Positions 9,348 to 18,743 of a stretch of DNA of 64,000 nucleotides are shown here, one piece after another. The notes below the pieces were generated by a model, which was given only the letters and a program-made list of their open reading frames with translations, did not search any database and was not told where the DNA came from. How positions within the stretch are numbered: the first letter of the stretch is position 1; each line of letters begins with the position of its first letter. This stretch comes from an uncultured archaeon (lineage in GTDB: Archaea > Hadarchaeota > Hadarchaeia > Hadarchaeales > WYZ-LMO6): NCBI GenBank assembly GCA_938074535.1, contig CALJER010000003.1, forward strand, positions 1-64,000, given 5' to 3'. The translations under genes and the position numbers were made by a program.

Positions 9348-9766
9348 GGGGGGTCTCCACCCTCATCGGGACCGTCTTCCTCCTTGGTCTTACCCTTCTC
9401 GTTTTCGGGGTCTACGTCTTGGGCGTGGTGGGAAGGGGGGGCGCTGCGCCCGTTCGGCCCCTCCAGGCGGCGGTGAGGGTGGAGAGCGAGGAAGGGATGC
9501 TGGTGGTGAGGCACGTGGTGGGGGAAACCGTGCCGAAGGCCTTCAAGCTGTACAACGGGGCGGTCACCTGGCTGAACCTGGTGGTGAAGCTGAACGGGGA
9601 GAACCTGAGCGTGACCGGGGGGGCAAGGGTGGGTGCCCTCACCACGGGGATGGTGGACTTCGGCCCGGGGAGCAGGCTGGAGCTTCCGGTGAGCGTGGGG
9701 AGGGGAAGCACCGTCACGGTGGTTTACGTCCCCGCGGGACAGATCCTCGGCGAGAAGGAGTTCTGA
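9344..9766 (+). CDS. Type IV pilin/archaellin-like protein
   Basis: GTG start overlapping previous stop; RGVSTLIGTVFLLGLTLLVFGVYVLG; VTVVYVPAGQILGEKEF ending. Confidence 0.65.
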   Translation: MRGVSTLIGTVFLLGLTLLVFGVYVLGVVGRGGAAPVRPLQAAVRVESEEGMLVVRHVVGETVPKAFKLYNGAVTWLNLVVKLNGENLSVTGGARVGALTTGMVDFGPGSRLELPVSVGRGSTVTVVYVPAGQILGEKEF

Positions 9767-9853
9767 TTCTTCGGGCGGGGATGGACCGGAGCTGGCGAAG
9801 GGGCTGGGAGAAGGAGTTTGGGATCATCTCCCCTGCCCTTCCATCCGCGGAGG

Positions 9854-9875
9854 ACGGCGGCCCCCCAGCCGCCGT
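9854..9875. terminator. Hairpin between convergent pilin genes (possible terminator)
   Basis: acggcggc-cccccA-gccgccgt, 8-bp perfect stem followed by ttt. Confidence 0.4.
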
Positions 9876-9929
9876 TTGTGTGCTGGGGCTGACTGGGAGA
9901 AGTAAAAAAGGAAAAAATGTGGAGGCAGC

Positions 9930-10406
9930 TCAGTACGTTACCTCTACCGACACGAGGGTTTGGTTCTTGGGCACCCACTTAAGCGACACCGTGTCACCTA
10001 TCTTCAAGCCTGTGTCGTATTTTACTCTTATCAGGTCCCCCACCACCATCGATTTGGATCCACTAATTGTGCTGCCAGGATAGATTCTAGTTCCTTCCGA
10101 AATGAACTCCACTAAGTTGTCCCCCGCAATCGATGCGATTACCCCGTTTATCCTGAGTTCCAAGTTCTTCCACTTGAGCGTGCCAGCCGCATTCTCAATC
10201 ACGTCGGGCGCCCTCTCCCCATAGACGTGCTTGATGGTGATCATCTTCCTTCCGCTCTCTATGTTCTCCAGGGAAAGCTGTCCGCTGAAGGGTGTGGCCG
10301 GCTGGGGGGCTGAGGCGAGTGAAAGCGCCAGAATGGCTGCGACGGCGAACACTATGGCTATCAGCACGATGGTCGCTATCATGGGTGAAACTCCTCTGCT
10401 GTCCAT
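9930..10406 (-). CDS. Type IV pilin/archaellin-like protein
   Basis: MDSRGVSPMIATIVLIAIVFAVAAILALSLA; WKNLELRINGV; Shine-Dalgarno-like ggaggtg upstream of ATG and cttttTAAG box further upstream. Confidence 0.75.
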   Translation of the reverse strand: MDSRGVSPMIATIVLIAIVFAVAAILALSLASAPQPATPFSGQLSLENIESGRKMITIKHVYGERAPDVIENAAGTLKWKNLELRINGVIASIAGDNLVEFISEGTRIYPGSTISGSKSMVVGDLIRVKYDTGLKIGDTVSLKWVPKNQTLVSVEVTY

Positions 10407-10549
10407 TTCTTCACCTCCTTTTTTCTGAGGAATACTCGGGAGGGAGGCTTAAAAAGGTTTGGGAGAACTGCTCAGGGAAGCACGGGAGGGTACCACACGG
10501 GGATGGGTGCATCCTCATCCTTTAACTCCCCTGGAGGGAAGTTAGGGAG

Positions 10550-12331
10550 ATGGGGCCCTGCAGGGGAGTCTCGGTGATGGTGAGCGTGGTGCTCATCCTC
10601 CTGGTGCTCATCCTGGCCGGCTCCGCCCTCCTGGTCCTCTACGGCCGCTCGGCCACGAGGAGTTCGGAGGGCAGGCTGCTCAGCTCCCTCCAGACGGAGT
10701 TCCTGGACCTCCAGTCCTCCCTCTGGAGCCTGAAGGGGGGGGAGGAGGTGCGGGCGAACCTCAGGCTGAGCGCCGAGGAGCCCCTCCTCTCCGCCTGGAA
10801 GGGGAGGGCCGGGAGTCTACGCCTGGTTCCTTCCGGTGCTCTGTACATGAGGAGGATTGCCATCACCAATCCCAAGAGCTACCCCCTTTACTATTTCCCC
10901 GTAAAGATAGAGCTCAACACCTCCAACTTCGACTTCAGCAGGGTGAGGAAGGACGGGGGGGATATAAGGTTCTACAGGGGCGAGGTTCCCCTGAGGTACT
11001 ACGTGGAGAGATGGGACTATCCCAACAGCGCCGTGATATGGGTGAACGTGCCCTACCTTCCTCCGCGCCCTGGGACCGAAAACGTGGAGATGTACTACGG
11101 GATGGTGGATGTGGAGAGCACCAGCGACCCCCGCGTCCTCTGGCTGATCATGGAGGACATGAGCGCTCCTCCCTCGGGAACCCTGAAGAGGGTCGCCACC
11201 GGCTGGTATGCGAGAACCGCCCTTCCGGAGTACGTGGGGGGGAGAGGCTATGTGAGACTCACTGCTAACAGGAAGTGGCAGAACGGGCAGCTAGAGTACC
11301 AGCTCGGGTACCAGCTCAACCCGGTGGAGGGCTTCCTGGCGAGGTTCGAGTTCTGGGCGGGGCTCACCACCACCTCCCTGCCGGGTAGTGAGGGTGCCGA
11401 CGCCACCTGGCTGTATGCCTACTGTACCTCCACCCCTCAAGAGGAGCTCTCAGCTGCGGGAGGCTATCACTTCGTCTTCGACGAGTACGACGATCAGCTC
11501 CAGCTCTTCTGGAACGGTTCCTCTCTAACCGCCGTGGGGAGGACCGACATAGACAACATGAGCTGGCACTCCGTAGAGATAAGGCACTGGAGGGAGGCCA
11601 CGGGGGAGAACATCCAAATCTGGTACGACGGGTCCCTGGTGCTCTCCTACCTGGACTCGATTAGGAACAAGACCGGGACCCTCTTCGGCTGGGGGGCCAG
11701 GACGGGGGAGAACACCAACGAGCACAGGATCAGGAACCTGTACGTTCGGAAGTACACCAACCCCGAGCCCCAGGCCTGGGTGGGTGCGGAGGAGAGGGTC
11801 TCCGGGGGGCCCTTCTTGGGCATGGGGGGCATGGGCTTCGGTTCCCTTGAGGTGGAGGCCAGGGGCTGGTTCACCCCCGCCACCACCTTCATCCTGGAGG
11901 GGGGGGCGGTGCTGGTGGAGGATGCGGGGGGGTGCCGCATGCTCTCCCCTCCCCACCTCCTCGTGGTGGGAGGGGAGAACACCCTCACCGTGACCCATGT
12001 TCTGGTGGGAGGACCCTCCCTCAGCCTCTCCTGCCTGGGGGGGAAGAAGCTCAGGTTGAGGTGCACCGGCGCCTGGTACAGGGAGAGGCCTTTGGAAGGT
12101 CCCAACAGGGAGAACGTGGTGCTGGACCTGAGCACCAGGGTGAGGCCGGGGCACAGGGGGGCCTGGCAGAGGTACCTGGAGGGGCTGAGGGACGAGCTGA
12201 ACTCCAGGGGGCTGAACGCCACCCTCTCGGGACTGACGCTCGCCGTGCTGGGGAAGAACACGTCCGCCGGTGTCAAGGATCTCTACTACTACGAGAGAGT
12301 GGTGGAGGTGGAGGTTGAAGCCCTCTCTTAG
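10550..12331 (+). CDS. Pilin-like protein with DUF2341 and ConA-like lectin-type domains
   Basis: CRGVSVMVSVVLILLVLILAGSALLVLY; MRRIAITNPKSYPLYYFPVKIELNTSNFDFSRVRKDGGDIRF (DUF2341-like); FLARFEFWAG...GGYHFVFDEYDDQLQLFWNGSSL (lectin-like); C-terminus shared with next two genes. Confidence 0.65.
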   Translation: MGPCRGVSVMVSVVLILLVLILAGSALLVLYGRSATRSSEGRLLSSLQTEFLDLQSSLWSLKGGEEVRANLRLSAEEPLLSAWKGRAGSLRLVPSGALYMRRIAITNPKSYPLYYFPVKIELNTSNFDFSRVRKDGGDIRFYRGEVPLRYYVERWDYPNSAVIWVNVPYLPPRPGTENVEMYYGMVDVESTSDPRVLWLIMEDMSAPPSGTLKRVATGWYARTALPEYVGGRGYVRLTANRKWQNGQLEYQLGYQLNPVEGFLARFEFWAGLTTTSLPGSEGADATWLYAYCTSTPQEELSAAGGYHFVFDEYDDQLQLFWNGSSLTAVGRTDIDNMSWHSVEIRHWREATGENIQIWYDGSLVLSYLDSIRNKTGTLFGWGARTGENTNEHRIRNLYVRKYTNPEPQAWVGAEERVSGGPFLGMGGMGFGSLEVEARGWFTPATTFILEGGAVLVEDAGGCRMLSPPHLLVVGGENTLTVTHVLVGGPSLSLSCLGGKKLRLRCTGAWYRERPLEGPNRENVVLDLSTRVRPGHRGAWQRYLEGLRDELNSRGLNATLSGLTLAVLGKNTSAGVKDLYYYERVVEVEVEALS

Positions 12332-13118
12332 GCAGGAAGGCCTCTCCCCCATAGTGGGGGCGGTGCTGGTGATAGGGATCTTCACAGGTCTGGCCGTGAC
12401 GGTTTACTCTTCCTACTCCAGGGCCGCTTCCAGGAACGAGGAGGGGGAGACCCTCTCCTCCCTCCTCCGGAGCTTTCTCCAGGTGAAGGAGGGGATGGTC
12501 GGTTTGGAGAACGGGGAGACCTTTTCGGTGCAGTTCAAGCTCAACGTGGGGGGGAGGGCGGGTGGAACGCTCTGGGCGAAATCGAACTGGGGGGGAAGCG
12601 GGGGGGTGGGCTTCACCTCCAGGGGCATGGAGACGGGGGATGTGACCCTCCTGCTGGAGGAAGGCTGCCTCATCAGGCTCTCCAGGGAGGGAGCGGATAT
12701 GCTTTCCCCCCCGGCCATGCTCAAGATAAGCGGGGTCAGGGTGGAGAACATGGTGAGGTGGCTGAGGGTGGACGTGCACCACCTGGTGGTGGAGAACTGC
12801 TGGCTCCAGCTGGCCTCCACCTCCCCCCTGAACCTCCGTTTCGTATGCACCTCCGACAACTACAGGGTGGCTCCCGAAAACGGGAGACCCAACCGGGAAA
12901 AGGTGGTCCTGAACCTGGAGAACCTGGTCTCTTCGGAAACCAGAAGGGCGTGGAGGGAATACCTGCAGTACGCGGCCTCCCTCTATCCCCCCCACTACGG
13001 GATCTCCCTTTCCCCCGAAACTCTCACCCTGACGGTGGAGGGCTTCGAAAACACCCCGGGGATTAACGATCTCCTGTACTACGAGAGGTGGACCGGGGTG
13101 AGGGTGGAGGTGGCCTGA
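12315..13118 (+). CDS. Pilin-like secreted protein
   Basis: RQEGLSPIVGAVLVIGIFTGLAVTVYSSY; homologous C-terminus (NDLLYYERWTGVRVEVA); probable TTG start overlapping upstream gene. Confidence 0.6.
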   Translation: MKPSLRQEGLSPIVGAVLVIGIFTGLAVTVYSSYSRAASRNEEGETLSSLLRSFLQVKEGMVGLENGETFSVQFKLNVGGRAGGTLWAKSNWGGSGGVGFTSRGMETGDVTLLLEEGCLIRLSREGADMLSPPAMLKISGVRVENMVRWLRVDVHHLVVENCWLQLASTSPLNLRFVCTSDNYRVAPENGRPNREKVVLNLENLVSSETRRAWREYLQYAASLYPPHYGISLSPETLTLTVEGFENTPGINDLLYYERWTGVRVEVA

Positions 13119-13906
13119 TGGAGAGGGGAGTGGTAGCGGTGGTGGCGGCCACGCTGCTGGTCCTGCTCCTGGTCATGGCCCTCCTCCTCTTCCTCCCCCC
13201 CTTCCTGGAGTCGCAGGCCAAGACCAGGGAGATGGCCCAGATGGAGGAGGTCAGAGAGGCCTTCTCCTCCGTTCAGGCCGGGCTTTACCGGATGGCTCAG
13301 GGCGACTCCCTCAGCTTCGCCCTCCCCATGTCCCCCGCTTCCTTCTTCCTCTACCCCACCGGGGAGGCCGCCTGCCTTTCCTTCGGGGTGAAGCGGACGG
13401 AGAACGACCTGGGGAGGGTGAGGTACTCCATGCACACACGCTCTTATCCCCGCTACACCCTGGCCCTGGAGGGAGGGGGGGTGGTGCTGGAGCAGGGGGG
13501 TGTTTCCCTCATGACCCTTCCTCCCCTGCTGGTCAGGGCCGTGGACCTGGGAGAGAACAGAGTGAGGGTGGATGTGGAGTGGGTCTACCTGGTGGGGGAA
13601 AACCTCAGGCTCTCCAAGAGGAGCCCTGCCGCCCTCACCCTGACCTGCCTGGAGGAGGGTTACTCCGTGTGGGCGGAGGAGAACTGCAATGCCGAGAACG
13701 TGGTGGTGGACCTGACGGGGAGGGTGGAGCACGAGAATGCCTGGAAAAGGTACCTTGGGGAGCTGAGGGACGAGCTGAACTCCAGGGGGCTGAACGCCAC
13801 CCTCTCGGGACTGAGGCTCACCGTGCAGGGCAAGGTCACGACGGCTGGCACGAAGGACCTCTACTACTTCGAGCATGTGAGAAAAGTGGCGGTATGGTTG
13901 GCATGA
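13118..13906 (+). CDS. Pilin-like secreted protein
   Basis: MERGVVAVVAATLLVLLLVMALLLFLPPF; C-terminal DELNSRGLNATLSGLRLTVQGK..KDLYYFEHVRKVAVWLA shared with 10550-12331. Confidence 0.6.
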   Translation: MERGVVAVVAATLLVLLLVMALLLFLPPFLESQAKTREMAQMEEVREAFSSVQAGLYRMAQGDSLSFALPMSPASFFLYPTGEAACLSFGVKRTENDLGRVRYSMHTRSYPRYTLALEGGGVVLEQGGVSLMTLPPLLVRAVDLGENRVRVDVEWVYLVGENLRLSKRSPAALTLTCLEEGYSVWAEENCNAENVVVDLTGRVEHENAWKRYLGELRDELNSRGLNATLSGLRLTVQGKVTTAGTKDLYYFEHVRKVAVWLA

Positions 13907-14346
13907 GAGAGGAAGGGGTTTCCGTGATGGTGGGGGTGATGACCCTCATAGCCATGGCAGTGGCGCTGGCGGCCGCTTTTTCCCTGGCCATGCGGGGGTG
14001 GGAGGTGAAGAGTCCCTCCCAGGTCCTGCTGGAGCTGAGGATGGAGAAGGACAGGTACGGAAGGGACAACCTGATCCTCACGCACCTGGGCGGTGATCCC
14101 CTCCCTGAGGCCTTCAGTCTCTCCAACGGGGCCATTTCCTGGAAGAACCTGGAGGTGAGGGTGAACGGGGTGAGGGTGGAGGTTGGCTCTGGGGCTCTCC
14201 TCAACGGGCAGGGCTCCACGAGCGGGACGGTGCGGTTCCTCAGGGGGGACGAGCTCTCCTTTCCCCTCTCGGGGCTGCGGGAGGGTGACTCTCTCTCCGT
14301 GATCTACAGACCTGCCGGACAGGTGCTGCTGGAGATCAGGATATGA
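13903..14346 (+). CDS. Type IV pilin/archaellin-like protein
   Basis: MREEGVSVMVGVMTLIAMAVALAAAFSLA; ISWKNLEVRVNGVRVEV; LSVIYRPAGQVLLEIRI; ATGA overlap with upstream stop. Confidence 0.7.
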   Translation: MREEGVSVMVGVMTLIAMAVALAAAFSLAMRGWEVKSPSQVLLELRMEKDRYGRDNLILTHLGGDPLPEAFSLSNGAISWKNLEVRVNGVRVEVGSGALLNGQGSTSGTVRFLRGDELSFPLSGLREGDSLSVIYRPAGQVLLEIRI

Positions 14347-14621
14347 GTTATTTTTGTGTGAGGCGAGAGATGGGCGCCCGTGGAGCGAGGAAAACCGTGG
14401 GGATTGAGCCTCGCCTCTCGATAATTCACCCCGGGCGGTGCGGCGGTGGGCAGGGCCCTGAAGACGCTGGCTATTTCCCTCACCTTCCATCCTGCGGAGG
14501 AAGTCCTCATGGGAGGAGGGGGAAAGAAGCTTCCTGAGGTTAGCTTGGACTCCCACCTTTGAAGAGGGTGGAGGGAGGAGTTTAACTCGGGGGTCCCCCC
14601 GGCGGACCAAATGAGGGGATC

Positions 14622-15377
14622 TCAGAGCTCGCTCTTGAGCACGATGGGCTCCCTCACCCTTCCCTGCCTTATCTCGTGCAGCCCCTCGCTGGCCAGCAGG
14701 GCGGCCCTCTCCGCCGTCCTCGCCACCCCCACCCCGGCCTTGAGCCCCACCCCCAGCCTCCTCTTGACCCGGGAGAACACGGAGGAGAGGCCCTCCAGGG
14801 CCAGACCGTTGGAGGGGACCATGAAGTTGTCCCCTCCCGTGTAGAACACCAGGCACTTCTTGGGGAGGAGGAGCTCCATCAGGGCCAGATGGGTGCGCTG
14901 GATCAGGAGATGGGTGTCGTAGATGGGCCTGGTGTCGGTGAGGCGCGTGGAGTGGTTGAGGTCCAGGTGGGCGATCTGCACCACCCCCTCCTCCAGGGAC
15001 CTCAGGGCCTCCCCGGCCACCTTCCCCCTCCTCCCCCCGGAGCGGCTGCTTCCCAGGCCCTGAAGGATCCTGCTGGCCCTGCGCTGGGCCTCGTAGGGGG
15101 TCCTCGCCACCCCCACCCCCATGCTGACCGTCACGGGGAACTTCCTGTTGATCCTCCTCGCTATCTCCACATGCTCCTGGAGGGAGATCCCGTTGGAGAG
15201 GGCAAGCAGGTTGTCCTGTCGGGTCTGGAAGACCAGTCCCTTCCTCTTCTTGAACTCCCTCTCGAGGGAGGAGAAGATCTCCGCCTGGAGCACCTGGAGC
15301 TCCGCCTCAGGGCGGGGCCCGGGGGTGACCGTCCAGGGACCGTAGTTGTCCAGCTGGATCAGGGTGAGCTGGAGCAT
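14622..15377 (-). CDS. gch3: GTP cyclohydrolase III
   Basis: MLQLTLIQLDNYGPWT...; internal duplication with MGVGVARTPYEAQ / AGVGVARTAERAA and YTGGDNFMVPSNG. Confidence 0.9.
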   Translation of the reverse strand: MLQLTLIQLDNYGPWTVTPGPRPEAELQVLQAEIFSSLEREFKKRKGLVFQTRQDNLLALSNGISLQEHVEIARRINRKFPVTVSMGVGVARTPYEAQRRASRILQGLGSSRSGGRRGKVAGEALRSLEEGVVQIAHLDLNHSTRLTDTRPIYDTHLLIQRTHLALMELLLPKKCLVFYTGGDNFMVPSNGLALEGLSSVFSRVKRRLGVGLKAGVGVARTAERAALLASEGLHEIRQGRVREPIVLKSEL

Positions 15378-15458
15378 CTTTTTACTCTTTCCCAGGCTTT
15401 TTTACCGTTTCGGAGCCCGGCAGGAAAGACCCTTTTTCCCTCCCGCCGAGTTCTCCTG

Positions 15459-16733
15459 ATGAGGGTCTACCTGGAAACGCACGGCTGCACGGCCAACAGG
15501 GGAGACGGGGAGATCCTGGCGGGCCTCCTCTCGGGGCGGGGGTGCTCGCTCGCGGGGAGACCGGAGGAGGCGGAGGTCCTCCTCCTGAACACCTGCGTGG
15601 TGAAGGGGGAAACCCGCAGGAGGATGCTGCGCAGGATGGCGGAGCTGGCCGGGACGGGCAAACCGCTGGTGGTGGGGGGCTGCCTTCCGCTGGTGGATCT
15701 CCCTTCGGTCCTGAAGGAAAAGCCGGCCGCCGTGATCTCCTGCCGCTCCCTTCCGCGCGTGGTGGAGGCGGTGGAGAGGGTGGGGAGGGGGGAGAGGGGC
15801 CTGCTCCTGCTCCACGGGGAGCCGGCCGAAAAGCCCGGCCTTCCCAAGCTGCGCTCCGGCCCCGTCAGCGCCATCGTGCAGATAGGGGAGGGGTGTCTCT
15901 CCTCCTGCACGTACTGCTCCGTGAGGCTGGCCAGGGGGAGGCTGAGGAGCTTCCCTCCCGAAAAGCTGGTGGAGGAGGTGAGGGAGGCCGTGGGAAGGGG
16001 GTACAGGGAGATCCTCCTCACCTCCCAGGACAACGCGGCCTACGGCAGGGACAGGGGCTGGGACCTCCCCTCCCTCCTCAGGAAGGTGGTGGGGGTGGAG
16101 GGAAGGTTCAGGGTGAGGGTGGGGATGATGAACCCTGAGAACGTTAGGCCCCTCCTCCCGGAGCTGCTCCAGGCCTACCGGGACGAGAAGGTCTACCGCT
16201 TCCTCCACCTCCCCCTCCAGTCGGGGGACGACAGGGTGCTGGGGGCGATGGGGAGGGGATACACGGTGGAGGAGTTCCTGGAGGTGGTGGGGGCCTTCAG
16301 GGCGGAGTTCCCCGAGCTCTGCCTGGTGACGGACGTGATCGCCGGCTTCCCCACGGAGACCGAGGAGGAGTTCGAGCGGACGGTGGAGGTCCTGACGGAG
16401 CTCAGGCCGGACAGGGTGAACCTCTCCCGCTTCTCCCCCATGCCGGGGACTCCCGCCTCCCGCCTTCCCCCCCTTCCGGGAAGGGAGGTGGCCAGGAGGT
16501 CCAGGATCCTCACCTCCCTCTGCCTCTCCCTCTCCCTGGAGGGGAACAGGAGGTACGTGGGGTGGGAGGGGGAGGCCCTGATCACGGAGGAGGGATGGAA
16601 GGGGGGGTGGGTGGCCAGGCTTCCCAACTACAAGCTGGCGGTCCTGTCTGAGGGCAGGCCGGGGGAGTTCGTGAGGGTGAGGGTGAGGGAGGCCAGGCCC
16701 ACCTATTTAGTGGCGGAGAGGGTGGAGGGATGA
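15459..16733 (+). CDS. tRNA (N6-threonylcarbamoyladenosine-37) methylthiotransferase (archaeal CDKAL1-like)
   Basis: [50 protein letters not shown] radical SAM motif; TRAM-like C-terminus. Confidence 0.92.
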   Translation: MRVYLETHGCTANRGDGEILAGLLSGRGCSLAGRPEEAEVLLLNTCVVKGETRRRMLRRMAELAGTGKPLVVGGCLPLVDLPSVLKEKPAAVISCRSLPRVVEAVERVGRGERGLLLLHGEPAEKPGLPKLRSGPVSAIVQIGEGCLSSCTYCSVRLARGRLRSFPPEKLVEEVREAVGRGYREILLTSQDNAAYGRDRGWDLPSLLRKVVGVEGRFRVRVGMMNPENVRPLLPELLQAYRDEKVYRFLHLPLQSGDDRVLGAMGRGYTVEEFLEVVGAFRAEFPELCLVTDVIAGFPTETEEEFERTVEVLTELRPDRVNLSRFSPMPGTPASRLPPLPGREVARRSRILTSLCLSLSLEGNRRYVGWEGEALITEEGWKGGWVARLPNYKLAVLSEGRPGEFVRVRVREARPTYLVAERVEG

Positions 16734-18064
16734 TGGAGCGCCCACCCTGCGCCCTGACCATAGCGGGCTCCGACTCCGGGGGAGGGGCGGGGATCCAGGC
16801 CGATCTGGCCACCTTCAGGGCCCTGGGGGTTCACGGGGCGTGCGTCCTCACCGCCCTCACCGCCCAGAACACCAGAGGGGTCCGTGGAATCCTGGAGGTC
16901 CCACCGGAGTTCGTGGAGAGGCAGCTGGAGGCGGTGCTGGAGGACCTGCCCTTGGAGTGGGGTAAGACCGGGATGCTGTACACGGAAGGGGTGAGGAGGG
17001 CGGTGGTCTCGGGGGCGAAGAGGCACGGGCTGAGGCTGGTGGTGGATCCGGTGAGGAGGGCCTCCACGGGAGCCGAGCTTTCCAGGGGGGGAATGGAGGA
17101 GCTGCTGGCGGTGGCGGAGGTGGTCACTCCCAACGTACCCGAGGCGGAGGAGCTCTCGGGCCTGAGGATACGCTCCCTGGAGGGAATGAGGAAGGCGGCG
17201 GAGAAGATCGCGGAGAGGGGGGCGAAGGCGGTCCTGCTCAAGGGGGGGCACCTGAGGGGCTCCAGGGTCTCGGACCTGCTCTACCTGGAGGGGAAGGTGA
17301 GGGTGTTCGAGGCCCCCCGTCTGTCCCCCTCCTTCCACGGAACGGGCTGCGTCCTCTCCGCGGCCCTCACCGCCGAGCTGGCGAAGGGGAAGGGGGTGGA
17401 GGAGGCGGTGGAGGCTGCCCTGGCCTTTCTGAGGGGATTGCTGGGAAGAGGGCTGAAGGTGGGGAGGGGGGAGCTGCTGGTGCTGGATCCCGTCCTTCCC
17501 CTCAGGGAGGAGGCGGAGAGGGGGAGGGCGGTGGAGGAGGTCTGGAGGGCGGCGCAGCTCCTATGCTCCGAGCCCCGCTTCGCCTCCCTCCTCCCGGAGG
17601 TGGGGACGAACGTGGTGATGGTCCCCGCGGGGGCGAAGGAGCTCTCCCAGGTGGTGGGTCTTTCCGGGAGGATAGTGGAGGTGGAGGGAAGGCCGCACCT
17701 CACGGGCTTCCCCAAGGCCGGGGGCTCCGAGCACGTGGCCAGGCTGGTGCTCACCGCCAGCTCCTTCGATCCCTCCCTCCGGGCCGGCCTCAACCTCCGC
17801 TTCTCCCCCTCCCTGGTGAGGGCCTGCAGGAGGCTGGGCCTGGAGGTGGGGGAGTTCAGGAGGGAGGAGGAGCCCAGGGGGGTGAAGACCATGGCTTGGG
17901 CGGTTAAGTACCTGGCAGGGAAGAGGGGTAAGGTGCCCAGGGTGATCGTGGACAGGGGAGGGAGGGGAAAGGAGGCCATGGTCAGGCTGCTGGGGAGGAC
18001 GCCCGCGGAGGTGGCGGAGCTTGCCCTGCGCCTCCTCAGGGAGGTGGAAGAACGGGAAGGGTGA
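16730..18064 (+). CDS. thiDN: Bifunctional hydroxymethylpyrimidine kinase / thiamine-phosphate synthase (ThiD-ThiN)
   Basis: [29 protein letters not shown] ThiD signature; C-terminal ThiN domain. Confidence 0.93.
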   Translation: MMERPPCALTIAGSDSGGGAGIQADLATFRALGVHGACVLTALTAQNTRGVRGILEVPPEFVERQLEAVLEDLPLEWGKTGMLYTEGVRRAVVSGAKRHGLRLVVDPVRRASTGAELSRGGMEELLAVAEVVTPNVPEAEELSGLRIRSLEGMRKAAEKIAERGAKAVLLKGGHLRGSRVSDLLYLEGKVRVFEAPRLSPSFHGTGCVLSAALTAELAKGKGVEEAVEAALAFLRGLLGRGLKVGRGELLVLDPVLPLREEAERGRAVEEVWRAAQLLCSEPRFASLLPEVGTNVVMVPAGAKELSQVVGLSGRIVEVEGRPHLTGFPKAGGSEHVARLVLTASSFDPSLRAGLNLRFSPSLVRACRRLGLEVGEFRREEEPRGVKTMAWAVKYLAGKRGKVPRVIVDRGGRGKEAMVRLLGRTPAEVAELALRLLREVEEREG

Positions 18065-18246
18065 GGCAGGTCTACGTGAAGAGGGCGGCCAGACAGCTCC
18101 TGGAGCTGTACCCAGACCGCTTCACCGCCGACTTCTCCAAGAACCGGGAAGTCCTGGACGAGCTGCTGGAGGTGGAGAGCAAGCCCCTGAAGAACCGCAT
18201 AGCGGGCTACCTCACCTCCATGGTGAAGCGGAGGAGCACGGACTGA
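18061..18246 (+). CDS. rps17e: Ribosomal protein eS17
   Basis: VKRAARQLLELYPDRFTADFSKNREVLDELLEVESKPLKNRIAGYLT. Confidence 0.92.
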   Translation: MRQVYVKRAARQLLELYPDRFTADFSKNREVLDELLEVESKPLKNRIAGYLTSMVKRRSTD

Positions 18247-18634
18247 GCCGGTCCGAAGGCCTTCCCTGGATTTTGGGAAAAGGGAGCAAAAAATCGGCAC
18301 AGGACACAGGTCCGGAGGGTCGAGAAGGGTTCGGGCGGTTAGTGCCGGTGGGCTGAGCACCTCGCCCTTTCGGGCTCGATGCGTACACCCCCGGTCTATC
18401 AACGGGGTCTTCTAGCCCCAGCCCTTCGCCTCCCGCCCCTTTCGGAGCGGAAGGACACGGTGCCTGTTTTCGGGGGTCGCTTCGGCCTTAGATGCTTTCA
18501 GGCCTTATCGACTGGCGCGTGGCTACCCGGCGATGCCCTGTCGGACAACCGGTACACTAGAGGCGCCGGCGTCCCGTTCCTCTCGTACTAGGGACACCTT
18601 CCCCTCAGGCACCGAGCACCCCCGAAAGATAGCA

Positions 18635-18676
<42 letters not shown>

Positions 18677-18743
18677 TTTTGATGGGCGAACAACCCCACC
18701 CTTGGCCGCTTATGCACGGCCAGGATAGGAAGAACCGACATCG

